Source of the DNA: UBA2219 sp964612075
GTDB lineage: Bacteria > Desulfobacterota > Deferrimicrobia > Deferrimicrobiales > Deferrimicrobiaceae
Direction: 5' to 3'
Length of the DNA: 64,000 nt
Assembly (NCBI GenBank): GCA_964612075.1
Contig: CAZTFC010000004.1
Coordinates: 1-64,000, forward strand
The translations under genes and the position numbers were made by a program. The notes beneath the pieces are model-generated. The model was not told the origin of the DNA. It searched no databases and saw only the letters and a list, made by a program, of their open reading frames with translations. Below, piece after piece: positions 51,840 to 60,686 of the stretch (the stretch's first letter is position 1; every line of letters begins with the position of its first letter).

Positions 51840-53158
51840 CGCGATCCGCTCCCGGCGAAGCGCATCGCCTCCCCGGCGGCCCGGATGCCGTCGGCCATCG
51901 ATGCCTCCATGCCGTTGTATACCCAGGCCCCGTACCGGCCCGCGGTGAAGATCCCGCGGCGCCGGAAATGGCTCCGAATGATTTCCACCGCCTTCGCCCT
52001 TGCGTGGTCGTACACGACGTACGCGGGATCGAGCAGCTCGGCCCGCAGGACCTCGGGCTCCTGTCCCCGGCTCAGCACGCCCATCCCGCGGAGGCCGGAT
52101 AGCGTTTTCCGGACCTCCCCGGGCACGTCCACCGCCGCGCCCGACGCAAATCCCGTCTCCGCGCAGATCGAGGCGCACCCTTCCGGGGCCGCGGACGGGC
52201 AGACGTTCGACAGGAAGCCGACGCGGTAGAAACGGTACCCTTTCCCGGGAACGTATGCCCAATGCCCGCAGGTGGAGCGCGGCGAGCGCACGCCCAGGTT
52301 GACCGCGAGGACCTTGACCCACCGGAGATCCCGGGCGGCCTCCCGGACCGCGGAGGGAACCGCCCTGCAGATGGAGCAAAGCGCCGGCAGCGGAACGGTG
52401 GAAACCATCGCATCGTACCGGAACTCTTCCCCCGCGGCGGACCAGGCCCTTTTCCCCGCCGGATCGATCCGGACGACCTCGACCCCCGTCCGGATCCGGT
52501 CCCGGATCCCGTCCTCGAGGCGGGCCGGGAGCGCCCCGATCCCTCCGCGCGCCGGGTACAGGAACGAAGGGTTGTACCCCATTCCCTCGCGCGTCTCGCC
52601 GCGCGCGCCGGCGAGCATTTCATCGAAGGACGGGACCGGGACGGACCAGGAGGTCCAGGAAGGCTCGATCTCCGAAAGCGGCGCGCACCACAATTTCCGG
52701 TTGTACGGGAAAAAGAACTCCGCGCACATCGTCCTTCCGAACCGGCGCAGGAGCCACCTTTCGAAGTCCGGCGACGGGCGTTCGCCTCCCGCCAGCGCGT
52801 CGCGAACCCGCTCCGCCGCGAAATCCATCAGGCAGCGGCGGACGATGCCCGCGGGATGCCCGTGCAGATTGGCCTGGAAGGGAAACGGGGTGACCGTCCC
52901 GCGGAGAAAGACCCGGGCGTCCCGCCGGACCGTCTTCCAGGGGATCCCGCCCAGCCCAAGGATCCACTCCTTCATCCCGGGATCGGAGACATGGAGGTAA
53001 TGCCCGCTCAAGTCGAAGGTGTACCCGCCGGCGCGCAGGGACCGGCACCATCCTCCCGGCTGCCCCTCCCGCTCCGCCACGAGGAATTCCTCCCCCGCTG
53101 CCGCGAGCGTCCTCGAGGCCGCCATCCCCGCTATGCCGCCCCCGGCCACGAGGATCAT
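51836..53158 (-). CDS. FAD-dependent oxidoreductase/UDP-galactopyranose-mutase-like
   Basis: A 440-aa flavoprotein of the amine-oxidase/protoporphyrinogen-oxidase fold: MILVAGGGIAGMAASRTL dinucleotide site, GGWCRSL, a C-terminal FAD-contacting segment GRYGAWVYNGMEASMADGI. In glycan loci this fold includes sugar mutases and desaturases, but the exact reaction is not evident. ATG 53158 follows AGGGGGA; an in-frame extension to 53206 would overlap the previous gene. Confidence 0.83.
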   Translation of the reverse strand: MILVAGGGIAGMAASRTLAAAGEEFLVAEREGQPGGWCRSLRAGGYTFDLSGHYLHVSDPGMKEWILGLGGIPWKTVRRDARVFLRGTVTPFPFQANLHGHPAGIVRRCLMDFAAERVRDALAGGERPSPDFERWLLRRFGRTMCAEFFFPYNRKLWCAPLSEIEPSWTSWSVPVPSFDEMLAGARGETREGMGYNPSFLYPARGGIGALPARLEDGIRDRIRTGVEVVRIDPAGKRAWSAAGEEFRYDAMVSTVPLPALCSICRAVPSAVREAARDLRWVKVLAVNLGVRSPRSTCGHWAYVPGKGYRFYRVGFLSNVCPSAAPEGCASICAETGFASGAAVDVPGEVRKTLSGLRGMGVLSRGQEPEVLRAELLDPAYVVYDHARAKAVEIIRSHFRRRGIFTAGRYGAWVYNGMEASMADGIRAAGEAMRFAGSGSR

Positions 53159-53168
53159 CCGCGTCCCC

Positions 53169-54185
53169 CTACATCCCCATGTCGATCGTTCGGAGCCACC
53201 CCGCAACGAGAAGGAACAGCAGGGCGATCGAACCGTACGCCGCGAAGGACCACGCTGCGGGAAGCAGCATCCCCAGGATTCCCAGGGACGCCGTGACGAA
53301 CGCGGCGACGCAGCTGGCCGCCACCGTCTGGCCGGGAGTCAGCCTCCATCGGCGCAGCCGGAGGCTGAAGTGGTCCGCGCTCCCGGAAAAGATCGAAACC
53401 CCCCGGCTGAACCGGAGGGCGGAAACGAATACGATCTCGAACAGGGGGACGGCGAAGATCGCAAGGGCGGTCAGCCAGCCGTACGGGTTCCTGTCCGTGT
53501 AATCCCCCTCGATCGCCAGGCCGCCGAGGAGGAAGCCGAGGAGGAGGGAGCCGGTGTCCCCCAGATAGATCTGCGCGGGAGGGCGGTTGTACCAGAGGAA
53601 CCCGAACAGGGAGCCCGTGACGGAGAGGCAGAGGATCAGCCCCATGTCGTTCCCCTTCCATGCGAAGACCGCGGCGAGGAACACGGTGGACACGGCGGCC
53701 ACCCCGGACGCCAGGCCGTCCATCACGTCGATCAGGTTGAACCCGTTCGTCATGACGATCATCCAGAGGAAGGTGAGGGCGACGCAGGCCGGCGGCGGAA
53801 GCGCCTCGACCCGGATCCGTATGCCCGCCTTGATCATCAGGAAGATCGCGATCACCTGGACCAGCAGCTTGATTCGCGGGGAAAGCCTGCCGATGTCGTC
53901 GATAAGCCCGAGAAGGACGATGATGGAGCTCGCCAGGAGCAGCCCGGCCACCTTGTCGCTGAAATGCAGGAAGAGCGACACGGGAAACAGCACCGACGAG
54001 AAAACCACGATCCCCCCGAGGTAGGGAACCGGCTCCTTCTGTTTCTTTAGCATTCCGTCCGGCGCGTCGACGATGCCGAACCTCCGGGCGGCGTCCCGCA
54101 GGATCGGGGTGAGATACAAGGCGAGGCAGAGGGAAAGCAGGAAGCTCACCGCCGGCGTAAGGAATACCGGGGCCCGGAGATTCAT
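53169..54185 (-). CDS. Polyprenyl-phosphate GlcNAc-1-phosphate transferase (WecA/MraY family)
   Basis: A 338-aa polytopic enzyme that starts glycan assembly by moving a sugar-1-phosphate onto undecaprenyl phosphate. Conserved cytoplasmic motifs are PVPYLGGIVVF, LIDDIGRLSPRIKL (metal-binding DD), NGFNLIDVMDGLASG, and IYLGDTGSLLLGF. About ten membrane helices are predicted by hydrophobicity. ATG 54185 overlaps the ABC permease stop (ATGA). It is the likely first step for the surface glycan of this locus. Confidence 0.92.
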   Translation of the reverse strand: MNLRAPVFLTPAVSFLLSLCLALYLTPILRDAARRFGIVDAPDGMLKKQKEPVPYLGGIVVFSSVLFPVSLFLHFSDKVAGLLLASSIIVLLGLIDDIGRLSPRIKLLVQVIAIFLMIKAGIRIRVEALPPPACVALTFLWMIVMTNGFNLIDVMDGLASGVAAVSTVFLAAVFAWKGNDMGLILCLSVTGSLFGFLWYNRPPAQIYLGDTGSLLLGFLLGGLAIEGDYTDRNPYGWLTALAIFAVPLFEIVFVSALRFSRGVSIFSGSADHFSLRLRRWRLTPGQTVAASCVAAFVTASLGILGMLLPAAWSFAAYGSIALLFLLVAGWLRTIDMGM

Positions 54186-54952
54186 TTGAAGTCCTTCCGC
54201 TCGAACAGCATGCACGCCAGCAGGAGCATTGCGCCCCCGTAAAGCGCGAGGTACCCGGCGGCGGGGAGCAGGATCCCGAAGGAACGGGCATACCCGTGGG
54301 CGACGTCGTTTTTCCAGTTGAATACCTCTAGGTTCGGCAGGACATGGAACAGGATCGTCGCGACGGTCTTCGCCCCGGCCGACTGGAACTGATCCTCCAT
54401 CCGGTACAGCCCTTCCGAAAGATGCCCTATGGCGAACAGCGCGAGCGTGAACATGGCGCTGAGGGTCGGGGTGGTGAAGGTGGAGAAGAGCGTCGCGATG
54501 CACACCAGCAGGACGAGCTCGAAGAAGATCCCAGCGGAGGCCAGGAGGATCCCCGGTTCCGAAGCGCCCCCGTACGAGGCGTGAACTCCGAACAGCGTCA
54601 CGGCCATGACCGTCGAAGTCAGAAGGATCGTGGCGCACAGCCCCGCCGCCTTTCCGAGGACGAACTCCCACCGCGGAACCGGCCTGGAGAGGATCAGGTA
54701 GATCGTCTTGCGGTCCAGCTCCTGGCTGACGAGGGAGATCCCCAGGAAAACCGCGATGGTGACCCCGAACAGGTGGATGCAGGCAAGCCCGACGTCCGCC
54801 ACGATCCGGGTGAAATCCCCCATGGAGAGATCGGCGAGGAACCAGCTCAGCGCGATGACGACCAGGGCGAAAGCGAGGATCACGTACAGCACCTTGTTAC
54901 GCACCGTCTCGCGAAACGTGTTCGCGGCGATGAACAGGATCCTATGCGCCAT
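54182..54952 (-). CDS. ABC-2 type transporter permease
   Basis: A 256-aa permease with about six hydrophobic segments; ANTFRETVRNKVLYVILAFALVVI opens the family and LVSQELDRKTIYLILSRPVPRWEFVLGK is the coupling region. Its ATPase gene overlaps by 11 nt. Substrate unknown; a similar transporter lies near pilA in Geobacter. Confidence 0.9.
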   Translation of the reverse strand: MAHRILFIAANTFRETVRNKVLYVILAFALVVIALSWFLADLSMGDFTRIVADVGLACIHLFGVTIAVFLGISLVSQELDRKTIYLILSRPVPRWEFVLGKAAGLCATILLTSTVMAVTLFGVHASYGGASEPGILLASAGIFFELVLLVCIATLFSTFTTPTLSAMFTLALFAIGHLSEGLYRMEDQFQSAGAKTVATILFHVLPNLEVFNWKNDVAHGYARSFGILLPAAGYLALYGGAMLLLACMLFERKDFK

Positions 54953-55910
54953 CGCGTCTCCCCCGCTCCTGGCGCCCCTCGAGACGTTCCACGTAGATCT
55001 CCTCCAGCCGCGGCTTGACCTGCGTCATCGAACGGAGCCGCGATCCGCACCCGCCCAGCCGGTAAACGAGGCGGTTCGCCTCCTCGACGTCCGTCGCCCG
55101 GACCACCAGCTCGTTCCCCGCCGCGACCGCCCGCTCCCCCGGGATCCCTTCGGCGGCGAGCAGCTCCGCCGGGGGCGGCGGCGAGAAAACCAGCTCGACG
55201 AAGCGCACCTCGGCGCCCACGAGGTCGGAGACCCGGCCCTCGGCGACCTTCCTTCCGCGGTCGAGCAGGATCACCCGGTCGCACAGCGTCTCGACGTCGG
55301 GGATGATGTGGCTGCTGAAGAACACGGTCCGGCCCCTCTCCTTCAGCTCCCGGATGATCCCCCGGATCTCCATCCGCCCCATCGGATCCAGCCCAGACAT
55401 CGGCTCGTCGAGGATCACGAGCTCCGGGTCGTGCAGCAGCGCCTGGGCGATCCCCAGCCGCTGCATCATCCCCTTCGAGTATTTCCGGATCGCCGTGTCT
55501 CCCGCCTCCGGGATCCCGACGCGCTCGAGCATCTCCCGGGACCGCTTCCGGATGTCTTCCCTCCTCATCCCGTTCAGCCGGCCGCACAGGCCGAGGAACT
55601 CGGAGCCGGTCAGGTATTCGTAGAAATACGGCTGCTCCGGCATGAAGCCGGTGCGGCCGCGGGAGGTGGAGCGGATCCCGGCCGGCTCCCCGAAAAGCCG
55701 GACCGCCCCGGAGTCCGGAAAGACGAGACGGTTGATGATCTTGATCGTGGTCGTCTTCCCCGCCCCGTTCGCCCCCAGGAATCCGACCACCTCATTCTCC
55801 CGGACTTCGAAGGAAACCTCGTCCAGCACCCGCACCTTCCGGAGCCAGAACCCGGCGGAGTACGATTTCACGAGCCCTTCCACCTCGATGACGGGGCGCA
55901 GTCCGCTCAT
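54942..55910 (-). CDS. ABC transporter ATP-binding protein
   Basis: A 322-aa ATPase: Walker A GANGAGKTTT (about 49-58), signature YSKGMMQRLGIAQ (in place of LSGGQ), Walker B LVILDEPMSGLDP, and the switch His in FFSSHIIPD. A C-terminal extension of about 100 residues resembles that of ABC-2 exporters such as CcmA. It overlaps both neighbours (ATGA upstream, 11 nt with the permease). Confidence 0.93.
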   Translation of the reverse strand: MSGLRPVIEVEGLVKSYSAGFWLRKVRVLDEVSFEVRENEVVGFLGANGAGKTTTIKIINRLVFPDSGAVRLFGEPAGIRSTSRGRTGFMPEQPYFYEYLTGSEFLGLCGRLNGMRREDIRKRSREMLERVGIPEAGDTAIRKYSKGMMQRLGIAQALLHDPELVILDEPMSGLDPMGRMEIRGIIRELKERGRTVFFSSHIIPDVETLCDRVILLDRGRKVAEGRVSDLVGAEVRFVELVFSPPPPAELLAAEGIPGERAVAAGNELVVRATDVEEANRLVYRLGGCGSRLRSMTQVKPRLEEIYVERLEGRQERGRRDGA

Positions 55911-56788
55911 CGGCTCCGCAGCACCTTGAGCCTTTCCGCCGGCGCCCGGCTGCTCCGCGCCCGCCCGTCCGGCGACAACAGGTATTCTCCCCCGTAAGGC
56001 TCCTCCGGAACCCGGGCGAGCAGGCCGGCCCGGACGAGGTCCTGGACGCCTCCGGGGAACGCGCCGAACCGCGAGAAATACTCCGTTGCCGCCTTTTCAA
56101 GGATCTGCAGGTCGCGCTCCACAACGACCAGCCGGATCCTTTCCTCGAGCGCCGCCATCCTCATGGGGTCGGTCTCCTGGGCCAGCATCTCCTTCAGGAA
56201 GACCAGCGCGGTGTCGGGCCGATACCCCTCGGAGAGCATCCGCGAGGCGAGCAGGGGGAAATAGCCTGGGCTGCCCGGGACCCGGGAGGCCCGCATGATG
56301 GCTTCCCCTCCCGAAGACGGCGCCCCGATCACGAAATAGTGGATGTAGCCCGCGTAGAACGGGAAGCGCCATTCCAGGGGAAACCGCTTCTCGCCCTCTC
56401 CCAGCAGCGCGATCGCCCTCCCGGCATGGGGGGGGGATTCCCCAAGGATCAGCCCTCCGGCCAGGTACGGAACCATGAACCGGGGGTCGAGCCGGGTCAC
56501 GGTGCCGAGCAGATCGGAAAACCGGTCGTAATCCCCCCGCGACATCTTCCTGCCGCCGCTCGCTTGGACCGCTTGCAGCCAGGCGACGTCCGCGAGCAGG
56601 TTCCGGAACCCCAACGCGAGGGACGGTCGGTGGCTGAGGGCGGCAAGGAAGGAAGGGACGTTCCCGTCCGTCCCGCGCGAAAGGGGGCGGGAAACAAGCC
56701 CATTGGAAATGAAGGCCGCGAGCGCGATCGGCACGAGGGGAAGAAACCAGCCGGCCGCGCGGACACCCCGCGAAAACCGCGGGCTCAT
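55907..56788 (-). CDS. Membrane-anchored protein of unknown function
   Basis: A 293-aa protein. One hydrophobic segment near the N-terminus (about 8-28, GWFLPLVPIALAAFI) would anchor or export it. The rest is helical, with TPR-like spacing (NLLADVAWLQAVQASGG, YLAGGLILGESPPHAGRAIALLGEGEKRFP), and a C-terminal segment EKAATEYFSRFGAFPGGVQDL reminiscent of the ends of pseudopilin or competence proteins. No catalytic motif seen. Its place between the O-antigen-ligase-like gene and the ABC transporter, with ATGA overlaps on both sides, suggests a role in glycan or pilus assembly. Confidence 0.75.
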   Translation of the reverse strand: MSPRFSRGVRAAGWFLPLVPIALAAFISNGLVSRPLSRGTDGNVPSFLAALSHRPSLALGFRNLLADVAWLQAVQASGGRKMSRGDYDRFSDLLGTVTRLDPRFMVPYLAGGLILGESPPHAGRAIALLGEGEKRFPLEWRFPFYAGYIHYFVIGAPSSGGEAIMRASRVPGSPGYFPLLASRMLSEGYRPDTALVFLKEMLAQETDPMRMAALEERIRLVVVERDLQILEKAATEYFSRFGAFPGGVQDLVRAGLLARVPEEPYGGEYLLSPDGRARSSRAPAERLKVLRSR

Positions 56789-58698
56789 TCCGCCTCCGGC
56801 GAGTCCCCTGGTTCCGCCACCAGCCACCGCTCGTTATCCTCCAGGGCCCGGCCCCGGGCGGTTTCCCTGCACCGCGCCGCGCGGGTTTCCCAAGCGAGAG
56901 ATCGCTCCTCGTCCTTCCCTTTCGACGACTCGGCAAGTTTAGCATACGCCCGGCAAAAATTCGGTTCGATGGAAACCGCCCTCAGGAGCGCGGCGTCCGC
57001 CTCCCCGTCCCTCCCGGCCTCGCGCAGCACCCATGCCTTTTCCCACAAGGCTTCGACGCGGTAGGGGTTGTTCCGCAGCGTATCGTCGAAGCAAGACAAC
57101 GAGGCCTCGAGGGCGGCCGGGGAGCCGGTCGTGCGGTAACCCTCCCAGTGGAGCATCGCCAGCCGCTGCGGGTAGGACGGTTCCATGGGACTCAGTTCCC
57201 GGGCCCGAACCAGCCGCCGGATGGATTCCCGGAGGTGCTTCGGGGCGTCCGCCTCCTTCTTCTGCGCCGCGATGCGGTAGCGCCTGAAGGAGATCGCGGA
57301 CAATGCGTCCGGGATCGCCGAGCGGTACGGGTCCAGCGTCGATGCCGCCAGCAGGTTCCGCTCCGCGGAACGCAGATCCCCGCCCCGGACCGCCGACATC
57401 CCCCGTTCGAACGCGGCGGTCCCGGCCAGCAGCGACAGCGAGGCCGCGGACAGGAGCAGGCAGGCGAGCGCCCCCGCCCGAGGCAGCCAGGCGGGCAGCG
57501 GGACCGGGCGGCCGAGGGATCTTTCCGGCAGGCACCCGAGCAGCGCCCCGAGCAGAAGGGCGCCCGCGCAGTAAATGCCCGCCTCGTGGAAATTGAAGTT
57601 GAACAGCGCCTGGACCCCTGTCAGCACGAGGGCCGAGAAAGCGCCGGCGGCCAGCCCGCGCCGGGATTCCGGGATCTCCTTCCATCTCCATGCGGCCACC
57701 GCCATCGGCGGAACGATCGAGAAAAGGAAGAACAGAAGACCCAAAATTCCCAGTCCGACAAGGACCTCGAGGTATTCGTTGTGGGGCGACTGGGCGAATT
57801 TCGCGTAGTGGCGGAACGCTTCGGGGAACGGCTCCTGCTCCCGGAACCAGAAGAACTTGTAGCCTCCCAACCCTACCCCGAACGGGTGATCCGCGAAGAT
57901 CCTCAGCGCCACCCGCCAGAAGACCCACCGCCCGTAGTTATAGATGTCCGCCGCGAAGAACCGGGAAGCGGAATACCACCCGGCGGCGGCCAGAAGGGGC
58001 AGGCCGATGAACAGGAACGCCTTGACCCCCCGTGAAACCCCGAACCGCAGCAGGACCAAGGTTCCCAGGGCCGGGACCAGCGCCACGGCGACTCCCCGGG
58101 ACCAGGTCAGCGACAGCGCGGATGCCAGCAGCAGGACCGCTCCCGCCCCCCAGGCAAGGCCCCGCAGCCGTTTCGCGTCCTCGACCCATAATGCGCGCGC
58201 CGCCAGGAGGAGGGCCGCCATCGCGAGAAACTCGGACAGGAAAACCGGGTTGCCGAACGAGCCTTCGGGCCTCGAACTCGCTCCGCCCAGGCGTTGACCG
58301 ATGGCCACCGCGACCTCGATCGCCGCAAGGGCTCCGAACCACTCGGTCAGCGGCAATTCCCCGGGTTCGCCGGCGGAACCGCGGAACCGCGCCGCCGCCC
58401 AGAAAAGGAGGACGGCGGCCATGGCGATGTTCAGGCCATGCTGCAGCGAGGCCCAGACGTAGACCGAAGAGAAGGCATGGCCGATGGCCAGCACGGCAAA
58501 CGACACGACGGCGGCGGAGTGCGCCGACCCGGAAACGGGATCGTTCCGGCGGCGCCACAGCCAGGCGGCCGCCCCCGCGAAGGCCGCGGTCCGGAGCGCG
58601 CCGAGGACGCAAAGGAAGGGAACGCCGGCCCCCAGGACGGCCAGCGTGAAAGGAAGGAAAAAAAAGGCGGCCCGAAGGCCGCCTTTATCGAACCGCAT
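56785..58698 (-). CDS. O-antigen ligase/polymerase-like membrane protein with TPR tail
   Basis: A 637-aa protein. About twelve membrane helices occupy the first 430 residues, with a Wzy_C-like block around the large loop (HPFGVGLGGYKFFW... FAQSPHNEYLEVLVGLGI) containing the family's His-rich ligase motif. Residues about 445-637 are soluble TPR-like helices. This layout matches O-antigen ligases and PglL-type O-oligosaccharyltransferases, some of which glycosylate pilins. ATG 58698 lies 9 nt past the pilA stop, and the first ten codons encode the pilA terminator hairpin (see findings). Confidence 0.87.
   Translation of the reverse strand: MRFDKGGLRAAFFFLPFTLAVLGAGVPFLCVLGALRTAAFAGAAAWLWRRRNDPVSGSAHSAAVVSFAVLAIGHAFSSVYVWASLQHGLNIAMAAVLLFWAAARFRGSAGEPGELPLTEWFGALAAIEVAVAIGQRLGGASSRPEGSFGNPVFLSEFLAMAALLLAARALWVEDAKRLRGLAWGAGAVLLLASALSLTWSRGVAVALVPALGTLVLLRFGVSRGVKAFLFIGLPLLAAAGWYSASRFFAADIYNYGRWVFWRVALRIFADHPFGVGLGGYKFFWFREQEPFPEAFRHYAKFAQSPHNEYLEVLVGLGILGLLFFLFSIVPPMAVAAWRWKEIPESRRGLAAGAFSALVLTGVQALFNFNFHEAGIYCAGALLLGALLGCLPERSLGRPVPLPAWLPRAGALACLLLSAASLSLLAGTAAFERGMSAVRGGDLRSAERNLLAASTLDPYRSAIPDALSAISFRRYRIAAQKKEADAPKHLRESIRRLVRARELSPMEPSYPQRLAMLHWEGYRTTGSPAALEASLSCFDDTLRNNPYRVEALWEKAWVLREAGRDGEADAALLRAVSIEPNFCRAYAKLAESSKGKDEERSLAWETRAARCRETARGRALEDNERWLVAEPGDSPEAE
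58658..58686 (-). terminator. Rho-independent terminator after pilA, inside the next gene
   Basis: On the minus strand AAAGGCGGCC-TTCG-GGCCGCCTTT (10-bp stem, stable UUCG loop) is followed by six more T's. It lies 22 nt beyond the pilA stop and forms codons 5-12 of the ligase-like gene. Confidence 0.88.
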
Positions 58699-58707
58699 CC
58701 CTCAACC

Positions 58708-59202
58708 TTAGTAGATCACGTCGTCGAAGGTGTTGACGAGCTGTCTCTGGTCGTTGATGACCCACGCGTCCAGCGAAGGAGAGGCATCGCCGTCGATATT
58801 GGACTGCGCGCCGACCGTGAAGCCGGTGGCGGTGGCCGCGGGAGTATACGTCCCGGCGTTGGGAGCCGTGGCCTTGGTCCAGTTCGCGGCAACGATGGTC
58901 ACGCTGGTATCGCCCTGGTCGGTCCCGCCGCCGGAAGTGTAAATGTACTTGGTCGTCCCTACCGGCTTCCAGCTGACCACGTCCAGGTTGGCGTACGCGT
59001 TGTTCTCGCTGAAGTACGCGGTCTCCGCCGTGAAGACGCCGCCCAGGTTGGTCTTGGCCTCGGACTGCTTCGACTTCGCCTGGAAGCGCAGGAAGTTCGG
59101 GATGGCGATGGCGGCCAGGATGCCGATGATCGCGACGACGATCATCAACTCGATCAGGGTGAAGCCCTTCTTGCCCTTCTTGCCTCTGAGCATGCTCAAC
59201 AT
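58708..59202 (-). CDS. pilA: Major type IV pilin PilA
   Basis: A 164-aa prepilin. A short basic leader (MLSMLRGKKGKKG) precedes cleavage before FTLIELMIVVAIIGILAAIAIPNF, with Glu5 present and the long hydrophobic helix typical of pilins. The globular part has no cysteine pair, unlike the second pilin-like protein at 45967. ATG 59202 has GAGGAGG at 8 nt; ATG 59193 gives an equally valid 10-aa leader. A sigma-54 promoter lies upstream and pilR immediately before it. Confidence 0.96.
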   Translation of the reverse strand: MLSMLRGKKGKKGFTLIELMIVVAIIGILAAIAIPNFLRFQAKSKQSEAKTNLGGVFTAETAYFSENNAYANLDVVSWKPVGTTKYIYTSGGGTDQGDTSVTIVAANWTKATAPNAGTYTPAATATGFTVGAQSNIDGDASPSLDAWVINDQRQLVNTFDDVIY

Positions 59203-59253
59203 TGTTTTCTCCTCCTCTAGAGTGTGGGAGCCAATTTTGATGAGCAGTACTAT

Positions 59254-59269
59254 CGCAAGTGTCGGGCCA
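59254..59269 (-). promoter_or_regulatory. Sigma-54 promoter of pilA
   Basis: On the minus strand TGGCCCGACACTTGCG matches the -24/-12 pattern TGGCAC-N5-TTGC at all the key G and C positions. The predicted transcription start is near 59243, leaving a 5' leader of about 40 nt. The adjacent PilR carries an intact GAFTGA loop and is the likely activator. Confidence 0.88.
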
Positions 59270-59297
59270 AAACTTTAAGGGCGATTTTCGGGGAGGG

Positions 59298-60686
59298 CTA
59301 TTCGATCCCGTGCTTCTGCAGGCGGTACCGGAGCGACCGGAACGAAATATTCAACAATTTCGAGGCTTCCGTGCGGTTTCCCTTGGTGGCTTCCAGCGCT
59401 TTCAGGAGGTAGCTTTTCTCCAGGCGGTCCATCTCGGAGTCCAGGAAAGCCCCCTCCTCCGGCAGGGATTGGGGCAAAAAACCGTCAGCGGCGTGCCCCG
59501 GAGTGACGTTTTTCGTCACGTTGGGGGGGAGGGAGTCGACCGAGATGACGTTTTTTGTCTCCATGATGGTCGCCCGCTCGAGCAGGTTCTCGAGCTCCCG
59601 GACGTTTCCGGGGAAGTCGTAGGCGAGCAGGGCCCGCATCGCCTCCCCGTCGATGCGGGAGAACGGCTTCCCGTGTTTATCGGCGAATTTCTCGGCGAAA
59701 TGGGCGGCCAGCACCGGGATATCGTCGCGCCGCTCGCGCAGGGGCGGGACGAAGATCTGGATGACGTTGAGCCGGAAGAACAGGTCGTCGCGGAAGCGCC
59801 CCTCGGCCATCTCCCGGTTCAGGTCCCGCTTCGAGGCGCAGATGAGCCGGAAATCGATGGCGATGTCCTCGTTCCCGCCGATCCGGCGGAACGTCCGCTC
59901 CTGCAGCGCGCGCAGCAGCTTGCTCTGCATGGCCTGCGGCAGCTCCCCCACCTCGTCGAGGAACAGGGTCCCCCGGTGGGCGGACTCGAACAGCCCCTTC
60001 TTGGTCTGGACCGCCCCGGTGAACGCCCCGCGCTGATGCCCGAACAGCTCGCTCTCGATCAGCGTCTCGGGGATGGCCGCGCAGTTGATGGGGACGAAGG
60101 GGTGCTCCCTCCTGTGGCTCCGGGAGTGCAGCGCCGCCGCGACGAGCTCCTTCCCCGTGCCGCTCTCCCCCAGGATCATCACGTTCGCGTCGGTCGGGGC
60201 GACGCGCTCGATGAGCTCGAAGATCCGCAGCATCGTGTCGCTTCGACCGACGATCCCCTCGTAGGAAGAGGTGCCCCGCACCGAGTCGCGCAGCGCCTTC
60301 CGCTTCCCGGCGTCGTCCTCCTTCCGGGCGAGCGCCGCGTGCACGATCTTGCGCAGGTCGGCGTTGTCGAACGGCTTGGCGAGGTAGTCGTAGGCGCCGA
60401 GCTTCATCGCCTCCTTCGCCGTCTCGACGGTCCCGTAGGCGGTCAGGACGACGACCTGGGTCCAGGGGTTTTTCCTCACGGCCGCCCGCAGGACGTTCAG
60501 GCCGTCGTCGGCCTTCGCCATGCGAAGGTCGGTGAGGACGAGGTCGTACGCCTTGGACTCGATCGCCTTTTCCGCCTCCGCGAGCGACGAGGCGGTGTCG
60601 ACCTCGAACCCCTCCTTCCGGAAGAAGAGCTCGAGGAGCTGGCGAAGGCTCTGCTCGTCGTCGACGACGAGGACGTATTCCTTCAC
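59298..60686 (-). CDS. pilR: Sigma-54-dependent response regulator PilR
   Basis: A 462-aa NtrC-type activator of pilin transcription. The receiver domain has Asp in LTDLRMA and Lys in LAKPF; the AAA+ domain has GESGTGKE (about 170), an intact GAFTGA loop, and GTLFLDEVGE; the C-terminal HTH is GNRTEASKLLNISFRSLRYRLQKHG. GTG 60686 starts in a GTGA overlap with the topA stop and has GGGAGAAAG upstream. No pilS kinase gene is next to it, which departs from the common pilS-pilR-pilA order. Confidence 0.95.
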   Translation of the reverse strand: MKEYVLVVDDEQSLRQLLELFFRKEGFEVDTASSLAEAEKAIESKAYDLVLTDLRMAKADDGLNVLRAAVRKNPWTQVVVLTAYGTVETAKEAMKLGAYDYLAKPFDNADLRKIVHAALARKEDDAGKRKALRDSVRGTSSYEGIVGRSDTMLRIFELIERVAPTDANVMILGESGTGKELVAAALHSRSHRREHPFVPINCAAIPETLIESELFGHQRGAFTGAVQTKKGLFESAHRGTLFLDEVGELPQAMQSKLLRALQERTFRRIGGNEDIAIDFRLICASKRDLNREMAEGRFRDDLFFRLNVIQIFVPPLRERRDDIPVLAAHFAEKFADKHGKPFSRIDGEAMRALLAYDFPGNVRELENLLERATIMETKNVISVDSLPPNVTKNVTPGHAADGFLPQSLPEEGAFLDSEMDRLEKSYLLKALEATKGNRTEASKLLNISFRSLRYRLQKHGIE

